From CAYSWH01 sp964434775 (GTDB lineage: Bacteria; Patescibacteriota; JACMRA01), in NCBI GenBank assembly GCA_964434775.1, contig CAYSWH010000002.1, positions 1 to 64,000 of the forward strand: a DNA stretch of 64,000 nt, written 5' to 3'. Shown here one piece after another: positions 8,563 through 16,973 of this stretch; position 1 is the first letter of the stretch; the number at the start of each line of letters is the position of its first letter. Below the pieces are notes generated by a model. It was not told where the DNA came from, ran no database searches, and worked only from the letters and a program-made list of their open reading frames with translations. The position numbers and the translations under genes are program-made.

Positions 8563-9327
8563 ATGGGTGAATCCAACAACAAATATAATTTTAAAGATCC
8601 GATCAAGGAACCGGATAAAAAAGAATTTGATTCATATGTGAATAAGTCTAGAAATGATCTTAAATCCAGACTGTTTGGTAATAAAGATGCCAGAAATTCT
8701 TCAATTTGGATATTGTTTTTTGCTCTTCTAATTAGTTTTTCCATTATTTTGTTGGCGATTTTTTTACAATTACAAAACAAAGAAAGAGATTTGCAAGCTG
8801 TTAAGCAAGAAGAGGGAGTTATACAGGAAGAGAAAGATTCAGAAAAATATGAAAATGTAATTGCTACCGGACGTTTTAGCCTAGTTCCGAATACTGAACC
8901 GCCTTCGGAATTTTCTCTTACTATCCAGGGAGCCGCCTTTCCTTATATTCCTGAAAGACAAGGACAAAAAATTGAGTATTTGGCTCAAATAGAAGTTGAC
9001 GGGCAAGAAAATACTCTTTTAAGCGGTCTGGAAGCATATGTGACTCAGTCAGATTCGGAATATACCAATCAAGAGTTGGCTGAAAGAGTAGCTGATGAAC
9101 TGGGCGATGATTTTGCCGTTGCTTCCGAGATTTCCATCAATAACGATAAGATTTTACTACCGATTGAAAATACTGCCAATCCTGAAGCAGACACTTTTTA
9201 CTATGTGTCGGTTACTGAAGATAATTATTATATTTTCATTCTTTATAATCAGGTGCAAGACAGTCCTGAGTATGTACGTATTACCAGATTTACGGATATG
9301 TTAATTGATAATCTTTGGTTAAACTAA
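8563..9327 (+). CDS. Membrane-anchored protein of unknown function
   Basis: The 254-residue protein has a charged cytoplasmic N-terminus, one transmembrane helix (about residues 47-70), a short Glu/Lys linker and a soluble domain of about 160 residues predicted outside the cell. That domain has no recognised motif; it alternates hydrophobic and polar residues like a beta-rich fold. It is followed after 5 bases by trpD and then aroB, so it heads a three-gene run, although its topology does not suggest a metabolic role. Confidence 0.6.
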   Translation: MGESNNKYNFKDPIKEPDKKEFDSYVNKSRNDLKSRLFGNKDARNSSIWILFFALLISFSIILLAIFLQLQNKERDLQAVKQEEGVIQEEKDSEKYENVIATGRFSLVPNTEPPSEFSLTIQGAAFPYIPERQGQKIEYLAQIEVDGQENTLLSGLEAYVTQSDSEYTNQELAERVADELGDDFAVASEISINNDKILLPIENTANPEADTFYYVSVTEDNYYIFILYNQVQDSPEYVRITRFTDMLIDNLWLN

Positions 9328-9332
9328 CTGTT

Positions 9333-10385
9333 ATGCCTGATAATTTAACTTCAAAGGAGATAAAAGATCTCTTGGAAAATAGATCGCTGAATTACGAAGA
9401 GGCTTATAGTTTACAACAACTGATTTTAGGAGGAAAGCTTAAAGAAAGTGAATTGGCGGAGATTTTTGAGTTGCAAAAAAAGAGGTCTTTTACGGAGGAA
9501 GAAATTTTGGGAATAGTACGGTGCAGTCGTGATTATATGCAGAAGCTGGAAATTGAAGACGAGTCGGCTATTGATGTTTGCGGAACCGGAGGAGATAAGT
9601 TAAACACTTTTAACATTTCTACTTTGAATGCAATTGTTTGTGCAGCTTCCGGCGTGCCTGTAGTGAAACACGGTAATAAAGCAGCTTCTTCCAAGTGTGG
9701 GGGTGCAGATGTGTTGGAAATGCTCGGAGCAAAAATCACTCTCAGGCCCGAACAAGCAAAAAAATGCTTCCGGGAGTGCGGTTTTGTCTTTCTCTTTGCC
9801 CCTCTATATCATCCGGCTTTAATCCACGCCAAAAAGGCCAGACAAGTATTTCAAGAAAGAACCTATTTTAACTATATTGGTCCCTTACTTAATCCGGCCG
9901 GAGTAAAGCGTCAATTAGTTGGGGTTTCCGGAAATGATCATGAAATAATTTCGATTTTGGGTAAGACCTTGATTAAGTCCGGTAGTGAAAAAGTCAGATT
10001 GGTACAAAGCGGTGAGGGTATGGATGAGGTAAGTCCTTCTTCTATTACACAAGTCTGGGACTTCTTTGGCGGAAATGATGGTTCGGTCGAACTTCGTCAC
10101 TTCCAAATAAATCCTAAAGATTACGGTTTTGCCCTTCACCCGATAGAAGATATTGTCTGTCTTAATCCGTATCAAAACAAAGAAATAGCTCTGGAAATCT
10201 TGCGAGGAAGGGGTTCGGAACCTCAATTGCAAACAGTTTTACTGAATTGTGCGGCTACTCTTCACTTGGCCGGAAGGGTTGGAGATTTTGCCGCCGGGCT
10301 TAGTCTAGCTGAAGAGACTATTCAATCAGGGAAAGCCTTGAAGAAACTTGAGCAGTATGTTATTATTTCCAATAGCTTGAATTAG
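9333..10385 (+). CDS. trpD: Anthranilate phosphoribosyltransferase
   Basis: TrpD joins anthranilate to PRPP in tryptophan synthesis. The 350-residue protein shows CGTGGD (phosphoribosyl binding) near residue 84, KHGNKAASS near 113, GGADVLEMLGA, YIGPLLNPAG and the metal-binding GMDEVSP. A frame from TTG at 9315 exists, but the ATG at 9333 matches family starts and lies 5 bases after the preceding stop. aroB follows after 48 bases. No trpE, trpC, trpF, trpA or trpB is in the window, so this may serve a partial pathway or a related nucleoside-transferase role. Confidence 0.88.
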   Translation: MPDNLTSKEIKDLLENRSLNYEEAYSLQQLILGGKLKESELAEIFELQKKRSFTEEEILGIVRCSRDYMQKLEIEDESAIDVCGTGGDKLNTFNISTLNAIVCAASGVPVVKHGNKAASSKCGGADVLEMLGAKITLRPEQAKKCFRECGFVFLFAPLYHPALIHAKKARQVFQERTYFNYIGPLLNPAGVKRQLVGVSGNDHEIISILGKTLIKSGSEKVRLVQSGEGMDEVSPSSITQVWDFFGGNDGSVELRHFQINPKDYGFALHPIEDIVCLNPYQNKEIALEILRGRGSEPQLQTVLLNCAATLHLAGRVGDFAAGLSLAEETIQSGKALKKLEQYVIISNSLN

Positions 10386-10433
10386 TTTTAAGTCGGATTA
10401 TTTTCCTATCTTTTATCAAACTTTATTAATCAA

Positions 10434-11597
10434 ATGAAAGTCAGCTCTTTGAAAACAATTGATCTAAATTTTAAAAGTCAAGACCAGGAATACCAAATAG
10501 TAATCGGGCAGGGGATTTTGAATAATCTCTTTAGTCATATTGATCACCAAAAATATACTCAAATTTGTCTGATAATTGATCAAAATGTGCAGAAAAAACT
10601 TTTTACCAAGAAAATTTTAAAAAAAATCAAAAGCAATTTTGGATTTGATTGTACTCAGAGTAAAGTTAATAAATCCGGCAAAATCCAGGACAGTTTTTTG
10701 GTAGAAGTAATAGTCACTTCCGGAGAAGAGTACAAATGTTTACAAACTGTGGATAAATTGTGGAGTAAATTCTTGGAATATAAGCTGGATAGGAAATCTT
10801 TGGTAGTAAACATTGGAGGTGGAGTGATCGGAGACATGGGAGGTTTTGCGGCTTCCTGTTATATGCGGGGGATTGACTTTGTCCAAGTTCCTACTACCTT
10901 ACTTTCACAGGTAGATGCCAGCGTGGGCGGTAAGACCGGTTTTGATTACCGTGGAATTAAAAATCTTATCGGGACTTTTGCTCAACCAAAAAAAGTTCTT
11001 ATTGATGTTAATACTCTAAAAACTTTGCCTCAAAGAGAACTAGTCGCCGGGGTATCCGAAATTATCAAACATGGCCTTATTTTTGATAGACAATATTTGA
11101 AGAAAGTAATTAATCATGATTTTACCGGTTTTTCAGGAGAGGCCTTAGAGTTAATTGAAATAATTTACGAGTCCTGTTTGATTAAGTCTAAAATCGTAGA
11201 ACAAGATGAAAAGGAATCCGGTCTCAGGAAAATTTTAAATTTCGGTCATACAATCGGACATGCGGTAGAGACTTATAGTTTGAAAACCGAGAATCCTCTA
11301 TTGCACGGAGAAGCTGTAGGTCTTGGAATGTTAGCTGAGTCAAGGATTAGTTTGGAAGAAAGGATGATAACTCAAGAGGATTTTGATTTGATCAAAAAAG
11401 TAATCCAAGAAAAAGGATTGCCGGTTAGCTATTGCTTTAAAAAAGAAGAAGTTTTAGAATTAATTCGCTTTGATAAGAAAAATTTGGGACAAAAACAAAA
11501 ATGGACTCTATTACAAAAAATTGGAGAAGCTGTATTTGACAATGAACCAAAAAAAGAAAATGTAGAATCCGGTTTGCAGGAAATATTGAGCGAATAA
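10434..11597 (+). CDS. aroB: 3-dehydroquinate synthase
   Basis: AroB converts DAHP to 3-dehydroquinate with bound NAD and a divalent metal, step two of the shikimate pathway. The 387-residue protein has the NAD-binding GGGVIGDMGGFAAS, the adjacent VPTTLLSQVDASVGGKTG, the active-site stretch LVAGVSEIIKHG and the metal ligands in FGHTIGHAVE and LLHGEAVGLG. There is a slightly long N-terminal region rich in Lys (about residues 45-85). The gene follows trpD and ends convergent with the DUF167 gene 3 bases away. Confidence 0.95.
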   Translation: MKVSSLKTIDLNFKSQDQEYQIVIGQGILNNLFSHIDHQKYTQICLIIDQNVQKKLFTKKILKKIKSNFGFDCTQSKVNKSGKIQDSFLVEVIVTSGEEYKCLQTVDKLWSKFLEYKLDRKSLVVNIGGGVIGDMGGFAASCYMRGIDFVQVPTTLLSQVDASVGGKTGFDYRGIKNLIGTFAQPKKVLIDVNTLKTLPQRELVAGVSEIIKHGLIFDRQYLKKVINHDFTGFSGEALELIEIIYESCLIKSKIVEQDEKESGLRKILNFGHTIGHAVETYSLKTENPLLHGEAVGLGMLAESRISLEERMITQEDFDLIKKVIQEKGLPVSYCFKKEEVLELIRFDKKNLGQKQKWTLLQKIGEAVFDNEPKKENVESGLQEILSE

Positions 11598-11600
11598 ATT

Positions 11601-11888
11601 TTAACAACCTGCGTTTTTAAAAAAATTCTTAATTTCAGTAAGCCTATTTTTATCAATCAAACTGTCATCTTCAATCTGAATCACTTTATTTTTTGATTTA
11701 ATTCCTTTAAGGATAACTAAATTATCTTGAGTAGTCCGCAAATATTTTGCCAAGACTTTAATTAATTCAAGATTGGCCTTACCTTCAATCGGTTTGGCCT
11801 TGAGTAAGCAAGTATATCCCCCATCATCGGGTTGAATTTCGGTTCTTTTAGAGCCGGTTTTTACTTTAACCTTAATCAGTTGATACAA
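11601..11888 (-). CDS. DUF167 (YggU-like) protein
   Basis: The 95-residue protein matches the DUF167 family by KVKTGSKRTEI, LLKAKPIEGKANLELIKVLAKYL and VILKGIKSKNKVIQIE. The family is a small alpha/beta domain of unknown role. No ATG is available in frame at the expected place, so it probably starts at TTG (11888) giving (M)YQLIKVKVK. It is convergent with aroB. Confidence 0.85.
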   Translation of the reverse strand: MYQLIKVKVKTGSKRTEIQPDDGGYTCLLKAKPIEGKANLELIKVLAKYLRTTQDNLVILKGIKSKNKVIQIEDDSLIDKNRLTEIKNFFKNAGC

Positions 11889-11920
11889 ATGTATGAGTGT
11901 TGGGTTTAACAGTAAAGGTC

Positions 11921-12664
11921 TCAGATAATTATCTTCGGTTTTTTAGAATCCAGTTTTACTTTGACTCTGATTGGTGGTCTGACTTTTTTACCACTTGAAT
12001 TGTGGGAGCCCTCATTTTTGCTACCCTCGTTGGAGCTTTTTGAGCTCTTGGAATTTGCAGGTTCTTCCTTTTTGGAATCGGTTTTTTTGGCAGATGTCTT
12101 TCGCTTCTTGGGTTCTTCCTGCCAAACTTTGGAAATACGGTTAAAAAAGAAATAGCCGGCTGCGTCTTGATGTAATTCGTAGGAAGTAAAGCCGCCGACG
12201 CTGATAATTATAGTCTTCTTTTTCTCTTCTTCCAAAGATTTAAGTAAATAATGAAAATCGCCGTCTCCGCTGATTAGGATTAGGATGTCATAATCATTTT
12301 TGTAATGCATGGCATCTACGGCAATTTCGATGTCCATATTACCTTTAGTCACCTTATCGTAAACTTTGATAGGTTTTTTAACTACAGTATAACCCCTTTT
12401 TTCCAAAAAATTAAGAAAATCTGTTTGTTTTTTGTCTTCCGGGTCAAAAGCCGTGTAAAACTTGGTATCCAGTACCTCGGAATTGGATTTAAACCATTTC
12501 ACGATCTTGGTAAAATCTATTTTTAGGTTGGCCACTCCCGCAGCATGATACAAATTGGCCGCGTCAATCAGAACCAAAGTCTTTTTGCCTTTGATTAGAG
12601 AGGAGAGGTAAGCTGTCAGGTCGTTCTTGTTTTTGGGTGGTACAAAATTTTTGCTGTTCGCCAT
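11921..12664 (-). CDS. NYN-domain (LabA/DUF88-like) protein with basic tail
   Basis: The 247-residue protein has a PIN-like NYN fold: VLIDAANLYH with Asp34, KGNMDIEIAVDAM with two acidic residues near 110, and ISGDGDFHYLL near 130. These acidic residues would bind a metal for RNA cleavage. The C-terminal 65 residues are low complexity, rich in Lys, Ser, Glu and Pro, and likely disordered and nucleic-acid binding. NYN proteins are thought to process RNA; the target is unknown. The gene stands alone. Confidence 0.85.
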   Translation of the reverse strand: MANSKNFVPPKNKNDLTAYLSSLIKGKKTLVLIDAANLYHAAGVANLKIDFTKIVKWFKSNSEVLDTKFYTAFDPEDKKQTDFLNFLEKRGYTVVKKPIKVYDKVTKGNMDIEIAVDAMHYKNDYDILILISGDGDFHYLLKSLEEEKKKTIIISVGGFTSYELHQDAAGYFFFNRISKVWQEEPKKRKTSAKKTDSKKEEPANSKSSKSSNEGSKNEGSHNSSGKKVRPPIRVKVKLDSKKPKIII

Positions 12665-12944
12665 AAAATCTATGATAATCTTAATAAAATATAATCATTC
12701 CGGTTTGTATACACCGGTGGTGTCAAATATAGCCAACCTTTAGGCAAATCAGACAAAAAACACTTAAAAAAAACTTAATAAAAAACGGTCTTAAAAGACG
12801 GGTGTCCAATTTGGATTAGGTTATATCTGTATAATCATGATATCGAGAAAGAATAGTTTTGTCAAACCTAAGTTAAGTAAAAAGCAACAGGTGAAATTAT
12901 TATTTTTGTCTATAAAATAGGACAATATTTTTATAAAGTCTTTT

Positions 12945-13088
12945 ATGGCTAGTCAAAATTTCTCCCGGACAGCAATCTGCACGATTACCGAGTTGTCATC
13001 TTGAATCTTTTTCAGGGTCTCTAGGCCGAAAGATACCAAAACAAGCTTGGACAGGTGCCTAGGTTGTGTATAGATCGGCTGTATACTA
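12945..13088 (+). repeat. Degenerate copy of the dispersed repeat
   Basis: Blocks recall the repeat order: GTCAAAATTTCTCCCGGACA, GTTGTCATCTTGAATC, TTTTTCAGGGTCT, ACAAGCTTGGACAGGTG and ATCGGCTGTATAC. Many mismatches show an old copy. The gap 12665-12944 contains only an AT-rich stretch with a TATAAT at 12830 and a 27-codon frame that I do not accept as a gene. Confidence 0.5.
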
Positions 13089-13110
13089 TTTTGGAAGAAG
13101 TAAGTCGGGC

Positions 13111-13138
13111 TTTACATTTTACGTTTTTTTGTTATAAT
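13111..13138 (+). promoter_or_regulatory. Promoter of tRNA-Ser
   Basis: TTTACA (13111-13116), 16 bases, TATAAT (13133-13138). The mature tRNA begins 20 bases later. Confidence 0.65.
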
Positions 13139-13157
13139 CCAAGTTGGTTACCTTAAC

Positions 13158-13247
13158 GGAAAAGTGCCGGAGCGGTTGAACGGGACACTCTCGAAAAGTG
13201 TTGTGCATTTACGTGTACCGTGGGTTCGAATCCCACCTTTTCCGCCA
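13158..13247 (+). tRNA. tRNA-Ser (anticodon CGA)
   Basis: The acceptor stem is GGAAAAG/CTTTTCC. The anticodon arm ACACT-CTCGAAA-AGTGT presents CGA, which reads UCG serine codons. A long variable arm marks a class II tRNA, and the T arm is GTGGG-TTCGAAT-CCCAC. The 3' CCA is encoded (13245-13247). Confidence 0.95.
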
Positions 13248-13272
13248 GAAAGCCAAACCACGATCTATATCC

Positions 13273-13573
13273 ATGACCCTCTTATTTATTACTAATTCAA
13301 TTGAGATCGAGGCCAAAAAAGTTGCCCGCCACTTGTTAGAAAAAAGAATAATTGGGTGTGCCAATGTCTATCCTATACAATCTATGTATCGGTGGGAAAG
13401 CAAGATTGTCGAGGGTGTTGAAAATGTGCCCATCGAAAAAACTACCGAAAAAAAGGTCTGAGGAAGTAAGACAAGAAGTTGAGCAAATCCACCCTTACGA
13501 GACACCGTGTATTTTAAGAATAGAGGTGGACCCGAATGAAGAGTGACTCAAATGGATTAAAGGTAAGATAAAA
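13273..13573 (+). pseudogene. cutA: CutA-like protein, frameshift and in-frame stop
   Basis: CutA proteins are small trimeric proteins linked to metal tolerance. The start MTLLFITNSIEIEAKK, KRIIGCANVYPIQSMYRWESKI and the later HPYETPCILRIEVDP are family segments. The frame breaks near 13452-13460, where one extra G in AAAAAAAGGTCTGAG gives TEKKV-stop; removing it restores TEKKSEEVRQEVEQIHPYE. A second lesion, TGA at 13544-13546, interrupts EE-stop-LKWIKGK. Two independent lesions argue for a decaying gene. It sits 25 bases after tRNA-Ser with no clear promoter of its own. Confidence 0.8.
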
Positions 13574-13615
13574 ATTGAAGTTTGGTTTATATTAAAACTA
13601 TATAATTGTAAACTT

Positions 13616-13864
13616 ATGCCGAAACTCTCCGGTGGCGTAGTCCACCAAGTTCCCGAAGATTTGCAGATTGCTTTGCTAAACTCCCCGCAATCACTTAAGG
13701 CTTGGGAAAGCCTATCCGAACTAGCCCGCAACGAATGGATCTGCTGGACTATTTCAGTCAAAAAACCGGAAACTAGAAAAGAGCACGTTAAGCGAGTTAT
13801 TGCGGAACTCATGGAAGGCAAAAGACGCCCCTGCTGCTGGCCGGGCTGCCCGCATCGACGCTAA
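13616..13864 (+). CDS. YdeI/OmpD-associated-like small protein
   Basis: The 82-residue protein fits the OmdA/YdeI C-terminal family (PF13376-like): VPEDLQIALLNSPQSLKAWESLSELARNE in two parts, then WTISVKKPETRKEHVKRVIAELMEGKR. Members are small cytoplasmic helical proteins sometimes annotated as bacteriocin-protection proteins; the biochemical role is not established. A TATAAT (13601-13606) ends 9 bases before the ATG, so the mRNA leader is very short. The last residues are Cys-rich and Pro-rich (CCWPGCPH), which is unusual for the family. Confidence 0.7.
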   Translation: MPKLSGGVVHQVPEDLQIALLNSPQSLKAWESLSELARNEWICWTISVKKPETRKEHVKRVIAELMEGKRRPCCWPGCPHRR

Positions 13865-13932
13865 CGGAAAGAATGTTTCTGGACCAAAACTCATTAAATT
13901 TTGCAAAATTCCGTGAGTGGCATTCACCGAAT

Positions 13933-13961
13933 TTGACTAAAAACGGTGAGTTGGGTATATT
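13933..13961 (+). promoter_or_regulatory. Promoter with overlapping inverted repeat
   Basis: TTGACT (13933-13938), 17 bases, TATATT (13956-13961), and the ATG six bases later. The -35 box is embedded in an inverted repeat CACCG (13925-13929) ... CGGTG (13944-13948), a plausible operator. Confidence 0.65.
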
Positions 13962-13967
13962 TTACAT

Positions 13968-15098
13968 ATGTCTAATTTTCAAAGATCAATAGATATTCAC
14001 AAGGCTTTGGAGCATAACAAGGTTGTTGTTTTGTACGGACCTAGGCAAGTTGGCAAAACTACTTTAGTCAAAAAATTTATAAATAATTTTCAGGGAAAAA
14101 CTGCATATTATACCGGAGATGATTTGGAATTTGCCAATGATTTGTCAAAATGCAGTCTGGAAATATGCAAAAAGATGTTTTCAGGACTCAATCTTTTGGT
14201 GATTGATGAAGCTCAAAAAATTGAAAATGTTGGGCGAGCCATCAAGCTAGTCGTTGATAATATGGAAGAAATTAGGGTAATTCTAACAGGTTCTTCCTCT
14301 TTTGATCTAGCCAACAAAACCGGCGAAAGTCTGACCGGTAGAAAAAAAGTTCTCAAACTGTATCCAATTTCACAAACCGAAATTTTGTCTCTCAAAACAA
14401 GATATAAACTGGAAAAAGACTTACCCCAAAACCTAGTTTATGGAGCCTATCCTGATATATTGCTGGCTGAGACTTACCAACTGAAAGCAGACAAACTGCG
14501 AGAGTTGGTTAATTCTTATTTACTCAGAGATATTTTAAGTTTTCATTTAGTCAAAGATGCTAAAACCATTCGCAATCTGCTCAAACTCTTGGCATTTCAA
14601 GTGGGTAGTGAAGTATCGTTAAGTGAACTAGCCTCCAATTTGGAAATTGATAAAAACACGGTTTTGAGACACTTAGATTTACTTGAGAAATCCTTTGTTA
14701 TTTTTAGTTTGGGCGGGTTTTCCAGGAACTTACGCAAAGAGGTGAATAAAACTCAAAAGTATTATTTTTACGACTTAGGTATTCGGAACTCCTTAATCGC
14801 TAATCTGAACGAGCTTAGTTTGCGTAACGATGTGGGACAGTTGTGGGAGAACTTTTTGTTGATAGAAAGGCTAAAAAGAAATGCTTATCTGGAAATTTAT
14901 CCCAATTATTATTTTTGGCGAACTTACGACCGAAAAGAAATTGATTTTATTGAAGAAATTGGTGGAGGGCTTCAGGCATATGAATTTAAATGGAGAAAAA
15001 GAGGTGGTTCCAAGATTGATGAATTTTTGCGAACCTATCCAAATTCCACTTTTCAGACAATCTCCCAAGATAACTATTTTGAATTTGTGAGTTATTGA
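13968..15098 (+). CDS. AAA-type ATPase with DUF4143 domain
   Basis: The 376-residue protein has Walker A GPRQVGKTT (residues 24-32), Walker B LLVIDEAQ (76-83), a sensor-like LTGSSSF near 107, a winged-helix-like middle and a C-terminal DUF4143 region with WENFLLIERLKRN and YFWRTYDRKEIDFI, a nuclease-like core motif. The family is widespread in prokaryotes, often many copies per genome; function is poorly known. The ATG lies 6 bases after a strong -10 box, so the mRNA is probably leaderless. It converges on the lipocalin-like gene. Confidence 0.9.
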   Translation: MSNFQRSIDIHKALEHNKVVVLYGPRQVGKTTLVKKFINNFQGKTAYYTGDDLEFANDLSKCSLEICKKMFSGLNLLVIDEAQKIENVGRAIKLVVDNMEEIRVILTGSSSFDLANKTGESLTGRKKVLKLYPISQTEILSLKTRYKLEKDLPQNLVYGAYPDILLAETYQLKADKLRELVNSYLLRDILSFHLVKDAKTIRNLLKLLAFQVGSEVSLSELASNLEIDKNTVLRHLDLLEKSFVIFSLGGFSRNLRKEVNKTQKYYFYDLGIRNSLIANLNELSLRNDVGQLWENFLLIERLKRNAYLEIYPNYYFWRTYDRKEIDFIEEIGGGLQAYEFKWRKRGGSKIDEFLRTYPNSTFQTISQDNYFEFVSY

Positions 15099-15118
15099 GA
15101 TGACCAAATTTAACTATT

Positions 15119-15841
15119 TTAGAGACTGTCCAAATAATCCTTTACCAAAGCATTGCGGGTTTTTTCAATATTATTGCCAATCATATAGTCGGCAGTCGGT
15201 TGAGGTTCCAGCAAAAGCTTGTCGTATAGATCCAGTTCTTGGAGGATTTCCCGGGTTTCCAGGAAAATTGCTGTCCCCTCTTTTGGATTTCTGACCATGA
15301 GCCAGGCTTCGCCCAAAGCCCCGTCCCCGACAATAACCCACTTATAACCTTCCAAAGAATAATCCGAATCGTCGAGATTGTTTTTTGCCTGCACCGTCTC
15401 TTGAGAAAAGTCGTAAATTACATAGTTCCCTTCCGTATCTCCGCTATAAGCTCCAACCAACAATATCCGATTGTTTTCGGATTTGGAAATGGCGGATACT
15501 TCTTGTACAAAATCACCAAAAACAAAAGCCTCACAGGCATTTTTGACTACCAGGCCGGAGCCGTTTTCTTGGAGTTGGTATTCCACTCTGGTCTTTTGCC
15601 GACAAGCTTGCTGGAAGCCGGTAGCTCGTAAAGTAGCGATAGTTTCCCAGACACCTACATATTTGTTCAAATCAATTTTTTTTGAAGAGCTGAGAATCTC
15701 TTGGCGAGTAACATTCGGATTAACATTCATAAAAACAATACGTAAAGGATTACCAATAAAATACGCCCAAAGCAACCAAACAAGCAGGGCAATGATTAAA
15801 ATTGCAGAAACTGCTGAAAGCCAAAACATCATTTGGTTCAT
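15119..15841 (-). CDS. Membrane-anchored lipocalin-like protein
   Basis: The 240-residue protein starts with one transmembrane helix (about residues 7-28). The remainder resembles bacterial lipocalin (Blc-like): KYVGVWETIATL matches the conserved YxGxW motif, then GFQQACR, YVIYDF, and YKWVIVGDGALGEAWLMVRNP. Such barrels bind lipids or other hydrophobic ligands outside the cell. The start is uncertain. A promoter TTGACG-17-GATCTA (15876-15848) leaves six bases before ATG 15841; those bases are GGAGGT, so they could also serve as a Shine-Dalgarno for the ATG at 15832. Confidence 0.6.
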   Translation of the reverse strand: MNQMMFWLSAVSAILIIALLVWLLWAYFIGNPLRIVFMNVNPNVTRQEILSSSKKIDLNKYVGVWETIATLRATGFQQACRQKTRVEYQLQENGSGLVVKNACEAFVFGDFVQEVSAISKSENNRILLVGAYSGDTEGNYVIYDFSQETVQAKNNLDDSDYSLEGYKWVIVGDGALGEAWLMVRNPKEGTAIFLETREILQELDLYDKLLLEPQPTADYMIGNNIEKTRNALVKDYLDSL

Positions 15842-15847
15842 ACCTCC

Positions 15848-15876
15848 TAGATCCGCTTCTTTTTACAAATCGTCAA
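15848..15876 (-). promoter_or_regulatory. Promoter of the lipocalin-like gene
   Basis: Minus-strand TTGACG (15876-15871), 17 bases, GATCTA (15853-15848), then GGAGGT and ATG. The -10 box is a weak match, but the geometry equals that of other leaderless genes here. Confidence 0.45.
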
Positions 15877-15884
15877 TACCCAAC

Positions 15885-15974
15885 CTACTCCCTAACCGCA
15901 AAAACCTGCAACTCCACCACACCCTCGATTAGTTCTTTTTGCCAAGTTTGGGTGTTTTTGAGAGTTTGGATATC
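15885..15974 (-). pseudogene. Possible C-terminal gene remnant
   Basis: A 29-codon open stretch with protein-like composition (LKNTQTWQKELIEGVVEL, then QVFAVRE and stop) begins right after a TAA and has no start codon. It may be the tail of a deleted gene upstream of the lipocalin-like gene. No family was recognised and chance cannot be excluded. Confidence 0.2.
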
Positions 15975-16009
15975 TTAAAACTCTAAATGATCGAATATAT
16001 CCAGTTTCT

Positions 16010-16212
16010 ATAGTCGATTAATATAGTACAACTAAACCATATTAAAACTAGACACTTCCAAATTTCACTCGGACAAAGACCGTCACCCTGAACTCGTTTC
16101 AGGGTCTTTTCATTGTTACTCCAGGATCCCCTCATCATATAGAGGTGCCGAAACAAGTTCGCCGTGACAGGTGTATATAAGTTATGATCGGATCGACTAT
16201 GATAGCTAAATT
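16010..16212 (+). repeat. Dispersed intergenic repeat, short form (copy R4)
   Basis: It contains AACTAAACCATATTAAAACT, the hairpin GTCACCCTGAACTCGTTTCAGGGTC, and GCCGAAACAAGTTCGCCGTG followed by a slightly altered end block, ATGATCGGATCGACTAT. This is the basic repeat without the inner palindrome of R2 and R3. Confidence 0.85.
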
Positions 16213-16280
16213 CCACCCCGAAGTGCAACACTTTGATTTCTTACCGATATGCAATTGCTTTTCGTTTTATCTGTCATATT

Positions 16281-16973
16281 TTATCCACTACTCATAATCT
16301 CCCCCACCCTCTTTAAATTAAGTTCTCTCAATTCTGTTATCTGTAAATCCACAAAGTCGTATTCAGAGGTAATCTCTTTGACTAGGGCTACGCATTTCAT
16401 CTTGGCTCTTTTGGCGGCCAGCATGCCAAGTAAACCGTCTTCCAGGACTAGGCAGTTTTGAGGTGGTACTCCCAAGTTTTTCCCGCACTGTAAGAAAATA
16501 GCCGGGTCGGGCTTGGGTTTTGGAATGTTCTTATCAAAAGCGGAGACTACACTGAGGAAGTAATTATCAATTTGATGTTTCTTTAGTAGCTCACCAATAA
16601 ATTCCTGTCTGGAGCCGGAGGCTATGCCCAAATGATAATCCTCTTTTTTTAGATCCACAAGCAATTCTCTTACTCCCGGTATCAAGGGAATGTTACCCCG
16701 AATGAGTTCTTGATTGACCATTTCTTCCCGACTTGCAACGGCCTTACCAATGTCGTATTCAGTAAATTCAACCTTATTTTCCCGCAGAATTTCTTTGACC
16801 GACAAATCAATTTTACCTCCGGCAAATTTGGAAACAAACTCTTGAGGATCATAATTAACCCCAAAAAAATCTTTGAGTACTTTCACAACGGATTTGGACT
16901 TGGCCGCCATGCTGTCAACTACTACTCCGTCAAAGTCAAATATAATCGCCCGGCTATTTTTGGAATAAGTCAT
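16281..16973 (-). CDS. HAD hydrolase, beta-phosphoglucomutase/CbbY-like
   Basis: The 230-residue protein has motif I DFDGVVVDS (residues 13-21), a helical cap, motif II IASGS, and motif III/IV KPKPDPAIF and LVLEDGLLG. Members hydrolyse or isomerise small phosphorylated compounds in the cytoplasm. It overlaps the upstream HAD gene by 20 bases, so the two are translated together, and they look like tandem paralogues with diverged caps. It is the last gene of an aroC-Nudix-HAD-HAD run. Confidence 0.85.
   Translation of the reverse strand: MTYSKNSRAIIFDFDGVVVDSMAAKSKSVVKVLKDFFGVNYDPQEFVSKFAGGKIDLSVKEILRENKVEFTEYDIGKAVASREEMVNQELIRGNIPLIPGVRELLVDLKKEDYHLGIASGSRQEFIGELLKKHQIDNYFLSVVSAFDKNIPKPKPDPAIFLQCGKNLGVPPQNCLVLEDGLLGMLAAKRAKMKCVALVKEITSEYDFVDLQITELRELNLKRVGEIMSSG

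Noticed and set aside
12837..12920. A 27-codon frame after a TATAAT
   Set aside because: The ATG would lie before the expected transcription start, there is no -35 box, and composition is low-complexity.
13544..13546. In-frame TGA in cutA taken as a sense codon (Gly, as in Gracilibacteria and Absconditabacteria)
   Set aside because: Other genes use TGA as a normal stop (for example at 43365 and after the DUF4143 ATPase) and encode conserved glycines with GGN, and cutA has a second lesion.
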